A stretch of 64,000 nt of DNA from Streptomyces changanensis. GTDB lineage: Bacteria; Actinomycetota; Actinomycetes; Streptomycetales; Streptomycetaceae. The stretch lies in NCBI RefSeq assembly GCF_024600715.1, contig NZ_CP102332.1:5394001-5458000 (forward strand), in the 5' to 3' direction. This document shows positions 25,587 to 34,270 of the stretch, one piece after another; position 1 is the first letter of the stretch; every line of letters starts with the position of its first letter. The position numbers were made by a program, and so were the translations under genes. Below the pieces are notes generated by a model. The model made no database searches and was not told the DNA's origin. It saw only the letters and a program-made list of their open reading frames with translations.

Positions 25587-27564
25587 ACGGCTCGCCTACG
25601 AGCGGGCCATCGACCACTCCGTCCACGACGTCGTGTACGCCGGGACGCCGCAGTACCTCGCCAACATCCCCGCCCATGTCCGCTGCGGGACGTTCCCCCT
25701 GGACCCGGCCCGGCCCGTCGCCGACCAGCTGCGGCCGTGGATGGCCGGGCAGCCGCCGTTCCAGCGGATCATCGCCCGGCACGAGAAGCTGATCACCCCG
25801 GCCGCCGAGCTGCGCGACGCCTTCGGCATCCCCGGCATGGGCGCCGCGGCGGCGCGCAACTTCCGCGACAAGGTGACCATGAAGCGGACCCTGGCGCGGG
25901 CCGGTTTCCGCGTGCCGCGCTTCGTCCCCGCGGACCGGCCGGCAGCCCCGGACGGTCCGGCCGCCCCGGACCGGCCCGGCGCCGGCCCCGGCTGGCGCGG
26001 CCGGACCATCGTCAAGCCGCGCGACGAGGGCGGCAGCCAGGGGGTACGTCTCTTCGAGACCCTCGACGAGGCGCTGGAGTTCGTCCGCGCCGCCGCCGCG
26101 CAGTCCCCCGCGGACCCGGCCGCGCAGACCGGCACGGAGCAGGGCACGGGCGGCGGGTTCGCCGCCCGGTACGAGCTGGAGGAGTACGTCGAGGGCCCGA
26201 TCTGGCACGTGGACGGCTTCCTCTTCAAGGGCGAGGCGGTGGTGGCCCAGCCGTCCCGCTACGTCGGCACGCCGCTGGGCTTCGAGAACGGGGCGCCCAT
26301 CGGCTCCGTGCAGTTCGACCACCCGGAGCTGACGGAGTGGGCCGTGCGCTGCGTGCGGGCGCTCGGCGGCGAGACGCTCACCTTCCACCTCGAAGCGATC
26401 ATGACCCCGAGCGGGCCGGTCTTCATGGAGGTCGCGGCCCGCTGCGGCGGCGGGTACATCGTCGACGTCACCGAGCGGCGCACCGGCGCCCACCTGCACA
26501 CGCTGGACATGGCGTCGGACGTGGACGACGCGCTCGCCGAGCGCTTCCTCGGCCCGCCCGCACCCGGCCTCGCGCACGGCTTCTTCCTCTTCCCCGGCCA
26601 CGTCCACGGCGGCGCGGCCGTCTCCGTGCGCGGCGCCCGCGCCCTGCTGGACGACCCCGTGGTGGTGCGCCACCGGATCACCGCACCGGGCACGACCACC
26701 CCGACCAGCCACTCCTACCGGCCCGAACACCTGCCGCTGTCCGGCGTGGTCCGCGGCCCCGACCCGGAGGCGCTGGTGCGGTACGTCGAACGGGTCCTGG
26801 AGCAGGTCACCGTCGAGGACGACCACCGGCTGGCGCACCGGCTGGCCGAGGAGGCCGGCGAGCTGCTGCTGAAGCTGCGGGCGGAGTCCGGCTTCGCCGA
26901 CCCGGCGGCGCTGAAGGCGGCGGGCGACCGGCTGTCGCACGAGTTCCTCGCCGCGGCGCTCGCGGCGGAGCGCCCCGGCGACGCCGTCCTCTCCGAGGAG
27001 GGGAAGGCGGACGCGGCGCGGCTGACCGCCGAGCGGGTGTGGATCGTCGACCCCCTGGACGGCACCCGCGAGTTCTCCGAGCCGGGCCGGGAGGACTGGG
27101 CCGTGCACGTCGCCCTGTGGACCGGCGGCCGGCTCGCCGCGGGGGCCGTCGCCCTGCCCGCCCAGGGCGTCACGCTGTCCACCGGCACACCGCCGCCCAC
27201 GCCGGACTCCCCGGCGGACCGCCTGCCCGTCCTCGGCAGCCGCTCGCGGTCGCCCGCCTTCCTCACGCAGGTCGCCGGGCGGATCGGCGCCGAGCTGGCC
27301 GGCATGGGCTCGGCGGGCGCCAAGACGGCGGCCGTGATCCGCGGCGACGCCCGCGCGTACCTGCACGCGGGCGGCCAGTACGAGTGGGACTCGGCCGCTC
27401 CGGCCGCCGTCGCGCTCGCCGCCGGACTGCACGTGTCCCGGCTGGACGGCACCCCGCCGGTCTACAACCGCGCGGACCCCTACCTGCCGGACCTCCTGGT
27501 CTGCCGCCCGCAGGACGCGGCCGCCCTGCTGGCGGCCGTCGCGGAGGCCACGACCGGCTCCTGA
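25552..27564 (+). CDS. Fusion: ATP-grasp ligase and CysQ-type PAP phosphatase
   Basis: The N-terminal half (to about residue 415) is an ATP-grasp domain: [14 protein letters not shown] near residue 152 gives the ATP-binding Lys, LEEYVEGP follows, and [24 protein letters not shown] (in outline) contains the Mg-binding acid and the terminal Arg. The C-terminal half (about 420-670) is an inositol-monophosphatase-like domain of the CysQ type: [17 protein letters not shown] (Asp500, Asp503) and [11 protein letters not shown] carry the metal ligands. CysQ turns 3'-phosphoadenosine 5'-phosphate, the by-product of sulfotransferases, into AMP. The ligase could join phosphonoacetate or an intermediate to an amino acid. 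The GTG start has GGGAG 8 bases ahead. I know of no common protein with this pairing. Confidence 0.85.
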   Translation: MRILVLHQNLFERLAYERAIDHSVHDVVYAGTPQYLANIPAHVRCGTFPLDPARPVADQLRPWMAGQPPFQRIIARHEKLITPAAELRDAFGIPGMGAAAARNFRDKVTMKRTLARAGFRVPRFVPADRPAAPDGPAAPDRPGAGPGWRGRTIVKPRDEGGSQGVRLFETLDEALEFVRAAAAQSPADPAAQTGTEQGTGGGFAARYELEEYVEGPIWHVDGFLFKGEAVVAQPSRYVGTPLGFENGAPIGSVQFDHPELTEWAVRCVRALGGETLTFHLEAIMTPSGPVFMEVAARCGGGYIVDVTERRTGAHLHTLDMASDVDDALAERFLGPPAPGLAHGFFLFPGHVHGGAAVSVRGARALLDDPVVVRHRITAPGTTTPTSHSYRPEHLPLSGVVRGPDPEALVRYVERVLEQVTVEDDHRLAHRLAEEAGELLLKLRAESGFADPAALKAAGDRLSHEFLAAALAAERPGDAVLSEEGKADAARLTAERVWIVDPLDGTREFSEPGREDWAVHVALWTGGRLAAGAVALPAQGVTLSTGTPPPTPDSPADRLPVLGSRSRSPAFLTQVAGRIGAELAGMGSAGAKTAAVIRGDARAYLHAGGQYEWDSAAPAAVALAAGLHVSRLDGTPPVYNRADPYLPDLLVCRPQDAAALLAAVAEATTGS

Positions 27565-27610
27565 CCGGTCCTCACCGACCGGACCACACCCTCACCGAGG
27601 TCGAAGGACG

Positions 27611-28204
27611 ATGACGGACACAGACAACAGCACATTCGAGGCGGTGCCCGCACACCCCGCGGGACCCGCCGGACGCGGCGCGACGGTCTGGCTCACCGGC
27701 CTCCCCAGCGCCGGGAAGACCACCCTGGCCCGCGCCCTGGCCGAACGCCTCCGCGCCGCCGGCCACCGCACCGAGGTCCTGGACGGCGACGAGGTCCGGG
27801 AGTTCCTCTCGGCGGGGCTGGGTTTCGGCCGCGCGGACCGGGACACCAACGTGCGGCGGATCGGCTTCGTCGCCGAGCTGCTCGCCTCGAACGGCGTGAA
27901 GGTCCTGGTGCCCGTCATCGCCCCGTACGCCGACAGTCGCGCCGAGGTGCGCGCACACCACCGGCGGGAGGGCACCCCGTACGTCGAGGTGCATGTCGCC
28001 ACGCCGGTGGAGGTGTGCTCGGAGCGGGACGTGAAGGGGCTGTACGCCCGGCAGGCCGCCGGCGAGATCAGCGGGCTGACCGGCGTCGACGACCCGTACG
28101 AGGAGCCCGACGCCCCGGACCTGCGCCTGGACACGGCCGGCCGGCCGGTGGCCGGGTCGGCCGCGGACATCCACGCCCTGCTCGTCGGAAGGGGACTGGC
28201 ATGA
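27611..28204 (+). CDS. cysC: Adenylylsulfate (APS) kinase, cluster copy
   Basis: CysC phosphorylates APS to PAPS, the sulfate donor for sulfotransferases. The 197-residue protein has the P-loop GLPSAGKTT (about residue 35), the [10 protein letters not shown] motif, the [10 protein letters not shown] loop and the IAPYADSR and [11 protein letters not shown] motifs; all look intact. It has about 20 extra N-terminal residues compared with the second copy at 62417-62950. It overlaps cysD by ATGA, and the operon continues to 32285. Its place beside a sulfotransferase gene points to specialised sulfation and not to cysteine synthesis. Confidence 0.93.
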   Translation: MTDTDNSTFEAVPAHPAGPAGRGATVWLTGLPSAGKTTLARALAERLRAAGHRTEVLDGDEVREFLSAGLGFGRADRDTNVRRIGFVAELLASNGVKVLVPVIAPYADSRAEVRAHHRREGTPYVEVHVATPVEVCSERDVKGLYARQAAGEISGLTGVDDPYEEPDAPDLRLDTAGRPVAGSAADIHALLVGRGLA

Positions 28205-29124
28205 GTGCCGTGACCGGGGCGACCGGTGTCTACCGCCCCACCCACCTGGACGTCCTGGAGTCCGAGGCGGTGCACATCTTCCGCGAGGTGGCGGGTGAGT
28301 TCGAGCGGCCGGTGGTCCTCTTCTCCGGCGGCAAGGACTCCATCGTCATGCTGCACCTGGCGCTGAAGGCGTTCTGGCCCGCGCCGGTCCCGTTCTCGCT
28401 GCTGCACGTCGACACCGGGCACAACTTCCCCGAGGTCATCGAGTACCGCGACCGCACCGTCGCGAAGCACGGGCTGACCCTGCACGTCGCACGCGTCCAG
28501 GAGTACGTCGACGACGGCCGGCTCACCGAGCGGCCCGACGGAACCCGCAACCCCCTCCAGACGGTGCCGCTGCTCGACGCGATCGAACGGCACCGCTTCG
28601 ACGCGGTGTTCGGCGGCGGCCGGCGCGACGAGGAGAAGGCGCGCGCCAAGGAGCGGGTGTTCTCCCTGCGCGACGAGTTCGGCGCCTGGGACCCGCGCCG
28701 CCAGCGCCCCGAGCTGTGGGACCTGTACAACGGCCGCCACATGGTCGGCGAGCACGTGCGGGTCTTCCCGCTGTCGAACTGGACCGAGCTGGACGTGTGG
28801 CAGTACATCGAGCGCGAGGGCATCGAGCTGCCGGAGATCTACTTCGCGCACGAGCGCGAGGTGTTCTCCCGGTCCGGCATGTGGCTCACCGCCGGCGAGT
28901 GGGGCGGTCCGAAGGAGTCCGAGCCGGTGGAGAAGCGGATGATCCGCTACCGCACGGTCGGCGACATGTCCTGCACCGGCGCCGTCGACTCCGACGCCAC
29001 CACCGTCGCCGACGTCATCGCCGAGATCGCCGCCAGCCGCCTCACCGAGCGCGGCGCCACCCGCGCCGACGACAAGCTGTCCGAGGCCGCCATGGAGGAC
29101 CGCAAGCGTGAGGGGTACTTCTGA
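28201..29124 (+). CDS. cysD: Sulfate adenylyltransferase subunit 2, cluster copy
   Basis: CysD makes APS from ATP and sulfate, driven by GTP hydrolysis in CysN. The 307-residue protein has the PP-loop [12 protein letters not shown] near residue 43, [16 protein letters not shown], the [15 protein letters not shown] loop and the [21 protein letters not shown]-terminal region. It is nearly the same as the primary copy at 61387-62325 through long stretches, including at the DNA level, so the two are recent duplicates or undergo gene conversion. It is separated from cysN by one base. Confidence 0.95.
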   Translation: MSAVTGATGVYRPTHLDVLESEAVHIFREVAGEFERPVVLFSGGKDSIVMLHLALKAFWPAPVPFSLLHVDTGHNFPEVIEYRDRTVAKHGLTLHVARVQEYVDDGRLTERPDGTRNPLQTVPLLDAIERHRFDAVFGGGRRDEEKARAKERVFSLRDEFGAWDPRRQRPELWDLYNGRHMVGEHVRVFPLSNWTELDVWQYIEREGIELPEIYFAHEREVFSRSGMWLTAGEWGGPKESEPVEKRMIRYRTVGDMSCTGAVDSDATTVADVIAEIAASRLTERGATRADDKLSEAAMEDRKREGYF

Positions 29125-29125
29125 C

Positions 29126-30427
29126 ATGACGGCCACCACCCACACCCGGCACGACCCCGCGGCGGCCACCCTGCTGCGCTTCGCGACCGCGGGCTCCGTC
29201 GACGACGGCAAGTCCACCCTGGTGGGCCGGCTCCTGCACGACTCCAAGTCGGTCCTCGTCGACCAGCTGGAGGCCGTCGAGGCGGCCTCCCGGCGCCGCG
29301 GCCAGGACGTCCCGGACCTGGCGCTGCTCACGGACGGCCTGCGGGCCGAACGCGAGCAGGGCATCACCATCGACGTCGCCTACCGCTACTTCGCCACCCC
29401 CCGGCGCCGGTTCATCCTCGCCGACACCCCCGGCCACGTGCAGTACACCCGCAACATGGTCACCGGCGCGTCCACCGCGGACCTCACCGTCGTCCTGGTC
29501 GACGCGCGCAACGGCGTCGTCGAGCAGACCCGCCGGCACGCCGCCGTCTCCGCGCTGCTGCGCGTCCCCCGGCTCGTGCTCGCCGTGAACAAGATGGACC
29601 TCGTCGGCTACGACGAGGCGGTCTTCGCGGCCGTCGCGGACGAGTTCACCGGCTACGCGCGCCGTCTCGGCACCGCCGACGTCGTGGCGATCCCGCTCTC
29701 CGCGCTGGAGGGCGACAACGTCGTCGCCCCGTCCGCGCACACGGACTGGTACAGCGGTCCCACCCTGATGGAGCACCTGGAGGGCGTCGAGGTCGCCGCC
29801 GGCTCGCCGGACGCGCCCGCCCGCTTCCCCGTCCAGTACGTCATCCGCCCGCAGAGCGGCGCGCACCGCGACTACCGCGGCTACGCGGGACGGCTGGCGT
29901 CCGGCGTGCTGCGGCCCGGCGACACCGTGACCGTCCTGCCCTCCGGGCAGCGGGCCACCGTCGCCGGCATCGACGTCCTCGGCACCCCGGCGTCCGCCGC
30001 GCGGGCCACCCAGTCGGTCACCGTCCGGCTGGCCGAGGACGTCGACGTCTCCCGCGGCGACCTGATCGCCGCCGGCGCCGCGCCCCGGCTCACCCGGGAC
30101 GTCACCGCGACCGTCTGCCACCTCCACGAACGCCCCCTGCGCACCGGAGACAAGGTCCTGCTCAAGCACACCACGCGGACCGTGCGGGCGGTGGTCCGGG
30201 AGATCACGTACCGCACCGACGTCGACACGCTGGAACGGCGCGACGCCGCCGGCGCCCTGGACGTCAACGACCTGGGCCGCGTCGTCCTGCGCACCGCCGA
30301 GCCCCTCGCCCTCGACGACTACGCGGACAACCGCCGTACGGGCGCCTTCCTCCTGATCGACCCGGCCGACGGCACCACCCGCTCGGCCGGCCTGGTCGGG
30401 GAGACGTCCGCCTGGGGGGCGCCGTGA
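29126..30427 (+). CDS. cysN: Sulfate adenylyltransferase subunit 1 (GTPase), cluster copy
   Basis: CysN is an elongation-factor-like GTPase that powers APS formation. The 433-residue protein has G1 AGSVDDGKST (about residue 17), switch II DTPGHVQYTRNM, and NKMDLVG for guanine specificity, followed by two beta-barrel domains. There is no C-terminal CysC fusion, consistent with the separate cysC gene. It overlaps the antiporter gene by GTGA. It pairs with the second copy at 60053-61384. Confidence 0.95.
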   Translation: MTATTHTRHDPAAATLLRFATAGSVDDGKSTLVGRLLHDSKSVLVDQLEAVEAASRRRGQDVPDLALLTDGLRAEREQGITIDVAYRYFATPRRRFILADTPGHVQYTRNMVTGASTADLTVVLVDARNGVVEQTRRHAAVSALLRVPRLVLAVNKMDLVGYDEAVFAAVADEFTGYARRLGTADVVAIPLSALEGDNVVAPSAHTDWYSGPTLMEHLEGVEVAAGSPDAPARFPVQYVIRPQSGAHRDYRGYAGRLASGVLRPGDTVTVLPSGQRATVAGIDVLGTPASAARATQSVTVRLAEDVDVSRGDLIAAGAAPRLTRDVTATVCHLHERPLRTGDKVLLKHTTRTVRAVVREITYRTDVDTLERRDAAGALDVNDLGRVVLRTAEPLALDDYADNRRTGAFLLIDPADGTTRSAGLVGETSAWGAP

Positions 30428-31815
30428 CCGACGTCGACCTCTTCCGGCTGTTCGCCTCCCTGATGCTGCTGCTCCTCGCGGCGCACCTCATGGGCAGGCT
30501 CTTCGCGCGCCTGCGGCAGCCGCCGGTCATCGGGGAGATCACCGGCGGCCTGCTGCTCGGCCCGTCGCTCTTCGGCCTCCTCGCCCCCGGCGCGCAGGGG
30601 TGGCTCTTCCCGCCGACCGGGCCGGCCGCGACCGGGCTCGCCCTCGTGTACCAACTCGGCGTGCTGCTGCTCATGTTCCTCGCGGGGCTGCAGATGCGTG
30701 CGGTGTTCTCCCGTCACGACGGGCGGGCCGTGGTGCTGATCGCCGTCGTCGGCATGGTCATCCCGTTCGGCTGCGGTCTGCTGCTGGTACGGGTCGTCGA
30801 CCTCTCCTCGGTCGTCGGGGAGGCGGGCGACCACACCGCGCTCACGCTGGTGATCGCGTGCGCCGTCGCGATCACCAGCATCCCGGTGATCTCCCGGATC
30901 ATGATGGACCTCGGCATCGCCGGCACCTCCTTCGCCCGGGTGGTGCTCTCGGTCGCCGTCCTGGAGGACATCGTCCTCAACGTGGTGATCGCGGTCGCCC
31001 TCGGCATGGTCGGCGGCGGCCCGCACGACGCCTTCGGCGCCCCGGCGCTGCTCGGGGTGGGCACGGGCGACGGGGCCATCGCCTACCACGCCCTCGTCTC
31101 GGTCGTCTTCTTCGGCCTGACGGCCGGGGTGGGGACGCTCCTGCGCCGCCGTACCGCGGCCCGCCCGGACGTGCCGGCGGCCGGACCGGGGCCGACCGCG
31201 GGCCGGCCGGAGGCGGGGGAGCGGCCGGGGGCGGGCGTCCAGGTCGCCGTGCAGGTCGCCGTGGTCCTCGGCGCCGGCGGCACCTGCGTCTTCCTCGGCA
31301 TCACGCCGATGTACGGCGCCTTCCTCGTGGGCCTGATGACGAGCTGGAGCCGCGGCGCGGGCGAGCCCGACCCGATGGCCGCCGTCCGCGGCTTCGCGAC
31401 CGGGTTCTTCATCCCCGTCTACTTCGCGATCGTCGGCCTCAAACTCGACCTGGTCCACGCCTTCGACCCCCTGCTCACCGTGGCGTTCACCGCCTTCGCC
31501 TGCGTGGTCAAGGCGGCCAGCGTCTACCTCGGTGCCCGCTGGGCCGGCCGGCCGCGGGCGGGCGCGCTCAACCTCGCGGTCGCCATGAACGCCCGCGGCG
31601 GCCCCGGCATCGTCCTGGCGACCCTCGCCTACGACGCGCGGATCATCAACGCGACCCTCTTCACCACCCTGGTCCTCACCGCCGTCATCACCTCCCTGAT
31701 GGCCGGCGGATGGCTCGAGTCCGCGATCCGCCGCGGCCTGCTGCCCCGCGACGGGGACGAGGAGCGGCCGCCCGTGGCGGACCGTACCGACAAGATCCCG
31801 GCAGGTGCCCGATGA
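30424..31815 (+). CDS. Cation:proton antiporter (CPA2/KefB-type membrane protein)
   Basis: The 463-residue protein has about 12 membrane helices and the CPA2 signatures PPVIGEITGGLLLGPS (about residue 36), VLEDIVLNVVIAVALG and AMNARGGPGIVLAT. A hydrophilic Gly/Pro/Ala insert lies in the middle (about residues 242-275). The family exchanges K+ or Na+ for protons. No TrkA-N or other regulatory domain is attached. It is translationally coupled to cysN (GTGA) and to the next gene (ATGA), so it is part of the sulfation operon. It might export an anionic product, balance charge, or simply have been carried along. Confidence 0.85.
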   Translation: MTDVDLFRLFASLMLLLLAAHLMGRLFARLRQPPVIGEITGGLLLGPSLFGLLAPGAQGWLFPPTGPAATGLALVYQLGVLLLMFLAGLQMRAVFSRHDGRAVVLIAVVGMVIPFGCGLLLVRVVDLSSVVGEAGDHTALTLVIACAVAITSIPVISRIMMDLGIAGTSFARVVLSVAVLEDIVLNVVIAVALGMVGGGPHDAFGAPALLGVGTGDGAIAYHALVSVVFFGLTAGVGTLLRRRTAARPDVPAAGPGPTAGRPEAGERPGAGVQVAVQVAVVLGAGGTCVFLGITPMYGAFLVGLMTSWSRGAGEPDPMAAVRGFATGFFIPVYFAIVGLKLDLVHAFDPLLTVAFTAFACVVKAASVYLGARWAGRPRAGALNLAVAMNARGGPGIVLATLAYDARIINATLFTTLVLTAVITSLMAGGWLESAIRRGLLPRDGDEERPPVADRTDKIPAGAR

Positions 31816-32285
31816 ACCAGCACGCGACCGTCTGCACGTGTCTCCCCGGCGCCACCCTGTGGCTGGCGCCCCCGACGGCCGGTACCGCCCCGGCGGACGC
31901 GGCAACCGGTACCGCCCCGGCGGCCGGTCCCGTGGCGCCCGACGCCGCCGGTGCGGGCCATGCCGCCGGTGCCGCCGCGCTGGCCGAGCGGCTGCGCGGC
32001 GAGCACCGCCGCGTCGAGGTGCTGGAGGGGACGGCCGGGCTCGGTTCGCCCGGGGACACCGCGGCCGCCGCCGTCCTGCGGACCGGCCTGGTGGCCGAGA
32101 TCCTCGCCCGCAACGGCATCGCCGTCCTCGTGACCGGTGTCGCGCCGGACGAGTGCGCGCTGGCGTCCGTACGCGAGCGCCACCGGGAGGGCGGGGTCCC
32201 GTTCCTCACCCTGCCGTCCGGTGGGTCGACCGACGAGCTGTACGCCGCCCTGGTCGCCAACGGCCTTGGTGTGCAGGCGAGTTGA
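31812..32285 (+). CDS. Degenerate APS-kinase-like protein without P-loop
   Basis: The 157-residue protein aligns by eye with CysC. GATLWLAPPTAG replaces [33 protein letters not shown] matches the following helix and strand, and RTGLVAEILARNGIAVLV and RERHREGGVPF match [18 protein letters not shown] and HHRREGTPY. The Walker lysine, the DGDEVR motif and the whole [10 protein letters not shown] loop are missing, and the segment after the would-be P-loop is an Ala/Gly/Pro filler. The frame is intact and coupled to the antiporter gene (ATGA). It may be a non-catalytic partner of the active CysC, or a decaying duplicate. Kinase activity is not expected. Confidence 0.7.
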   Translation: MNQHATVCTCLPGATLWLAPPTAGTAPADAATGTAPAAGPVAPDAAGAGHAAGAAALAERLRGEHRRVEVLEGTAGLGSPGDTAAAAVLRTGLVAEILARNGIAVLVTGVAPDECALASVRERHREGGVPFLTLPSGGSTDELYAALVANGLGVQAS

Positions 32286-32328
32286 CGGCCGACCGACGTT
32301 CCCTTCTCCCGTCCAAGGGGTTATGATC

Positions 32329-33186
32329 ATGTTCGACAGCATCGCCATCGACTGCTCGGGGATGTCGCCGGCGGACATCAGGGCCGCGACGGTCGCCTCC
32401 GTCGCCGAGCACCGGCTCGCCTACCTCCGCGGTTTCCCGCTCGACGTCGCGCGCTACACCGACCTACTGGAGCACCTGGGCGAGCTCTGCCCGAACTACG
32501 CGGCCGGCTCCGCCTCCGACGCGTACGCCCTCCACCCGGCCGTCAACACGGTCCGCTGCCGGGCCCCCGAACCGGGTGGCGAACAGCGCGTCCAGGAGAA
32601 GGCCGGATCACTGCCCCTGCACACCGGGCGCTCCTTCGCCCGGCGGCGGCCGCTCCACCTGGCCATGCTCATGGCCGACCCCGGCTGGCGCGACTTCGCA
32701 CCGGGACACAACGGCGAGTCCCTGATCGTGCGCTGGGGCGACGTCCTGCGCGCCGTGCGGGAGCGCCACCCGGAGCACTGGGCGGAGGACCTGCGCCTCC
32801 TCACCGCCAACTCGGTCAGCTTCCCCGCCTCCCACCTCGACGAGGAGCCCTCCGCGCTGCCCTTCCTGTACGTGCCCGGGACGCCCCGGCTCACCCCGGT
32901 GCCGGACGACGTCGCCGTGCGCCTCCCCCAGGACGTCACCCGGCTGGGCCGGGCGGCCGAGCGGATGCCGGACGGGGAGCGCTGGTACGAGGCCGTCGTG
33001 CGGTTCAAGGCCACGGCCGACGACCCGGAGGTGCACCAGGCGTACGTCATGGAGGCCGGCGACGTCGTCGTCATCGACAACGACCGCTACGGGCACGGCC
33101 GCCAGGAGGTGGTCGCCACCCGCACCGCGCCGGACGGGGGCACGGCGGTCAATCCCCGCACCATCTGGAGCGTCAACATCCAGTGA
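32329..33186 (+). CDS. Second TauD/clavaminate synthase-like protein lacking the acidic iron ligand
   Basis: The 285-residue protein is a paralogue of the one at 21795-22670. The proximal motif reads His98-Thr99-Gly100 where Asp or Glu is expected at the third position. The distal His256 is in DNDRYGHGR. The C-terminal strand TIWSVNIQ again lacks the usual Arg. A Gly at this position is found in Fe/2OG halogenases such as the BesD group. AAGGGG lies 8 bases ahead of the ATG at 32329, which favours it over the ATG six bases earlier. The gene follows the degenerate CysC by 43 bases. Confidence 0.78.
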   Translation: MFDSIAIDCSGMSPADIRAATVASVAEHRLAYLRGFPLDVARYTDLLEHLGELCPNYAAGSASDAYALHPAVNTVRCRAPEPGGEQRVQEKAGSLPLHTGRSFARRRPLHLAMLMADPGWRDFAPGHNGESLIVRWGDVLRAVRERHPEHWAEDLRLLTANSVSFPASHLDEEPSALPFLYVPGTPRLTPVPDDVAVRLPQDVTRLGRAAERMPDGERWYEAVVRFKATADDPEVHQAYVMEAGDVVVIDNDRYGHGRQEVVATRTAPDGGTAVNPRTIWSVNIQ

Positions 33187-33229
33187 CCTCCGCCCGGCCA
33201 TCCCTCCCTCCCACCTCCTGGAACAGGTC

Positions 33230-34270
33230 ATGACCAGAATCATCGCGAGTTGCACGCGCGGAACCCACGGGCTCCCGGACGAGCTGACGGCCGTCGAGGG
33301 CGTCGGGCAGGCGGGCGACGTGGTCGTCGCCCGGGTCGTCTCGGTGGGCGCCTACAAGGCCGTCGAGAACACCAGCGGCCGGGACGTCCGCGTCCGCGTC
33401 GGAGACGAGGTCGTCGGCGTGCTCGGCGAGCGCCACTCCACCACCTCGATCTACGGGGGGCTGCCCGAGGGCGGCCTGCCCGTGAAGGCCGGCGACCCGG
33501 CCGACCTGATGGCGGTCGGCGGCATCATCGGCATCGCCGCGTCGTCCCCGTCCTCCCTCGGCACCGCCACCGCCCTGGAGCTGGTCGGCCTGGCCGCCGA
33601 CCGGGACGGGCGGGTGCTGCGGCTGCGGCGCAAGGCGGCCGACACGGTTCCGGCCACGCCCGTCGTGTTCGTCGGCGGCACCGCGGCCGAGGTCGGCAAG
33701 ACCACCTTCGCCTCCGCCCTCGTCCACCACCTGACCGCCCGCCACGGGCTGCGGGTCGGCGTCACCAAGCTGGCCGGCACCGGCCGGCTGCGCGACCTGC
33801 TGACCCTCGCCGACGCCGGTGCCCACTGCGCGGCCGACTTCGTCGACGCCGGCCTCGGCACCACGTACGGGCACGGAGCCGACGCCGTCGTCGGCGCCGC
33901 CCGCCACCTCGTGGGCCGGCTCGCCGACGAGGGCGCCGAGATCGTCGTCGCCGAGCTCGGCGGCGACCTGTGGGGCGCCGGCATCCCCGACATCCTGCGC
34001 GACCCGGGCCTCGTCGCCACCGCCCGCGCCCTGGTCCTGGTGCCGTCCGACACGATGGCCTCCCTCGGGGTGGAGACCTGGCTCGGGCGCAACGACATCA
34101 CCATCCCCGCCGTCCACGGCGTGCCCCACCGCAACGTCATGGCCGCCCGGGAGCGCGCCGACCGCGGCATGGGCGTGCAGCTGGTCGACCCGCACGACCC
34201 GGACGACCTGGAGCGCATGGTGCGCGAGGTGCTGTTCGCGGGCCGGGAGCCGGGGGAGGGCACCCGGTGA
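33230..34270 (+). CDS. P-loop NTPase resembling DUF1611/MobB-like proteins
   Basis: The 346-residue protein has an N-terminal beta-rich part (to about residue 135). A P-loop domain follows: VGGTAAEVGKTTFASAL (Walker A Lys157), VTKLAGTGRLRD, and IVVAELGGDLWGAG as a Walker B-like strand. The arrangement resembles the C-terminal domain of DUF1611 proteins and dethiobiotin-synthetase-like folds, where the P-loop binds ATP for phosphoryl or ligase chemistry. It is translationally coupled (GTGA) to the ATP-grasp gene, so the two proteins probably act together. The reaction is unknown; activation of a carboxylate or amine by phosphorylation is possible. Confidence 0.7.
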   Translation: MTRIIASCTRGTHGLPDELTAVEGVGQAGDVVVARVVSVGAYKAVENTSGRDVRVRVGDEVVGVLGERHSTTSIYGGLPEGGLPVKAGDPADLMAVGGIIGIAASSPSSLGTATALELVGLAADRDGRVLRLRRKAADTVPATPVVFVGGTAAEVGKTTFASALVHHLTARHGLRVGVTKLAGTGRLRDLLTLADAGAHCAADFVDAGLGTTYGHGADAVVGAARHLVGRLADEGAEIVVAELGGDLWGAGIPDILRDPGLVATARALVLVPSDTMASLGVETWLGRNDITIPAVHGVPHRNVMAARERADRGMGVQLVDPHDPDDLERMVREVLFAGREPGEGTR

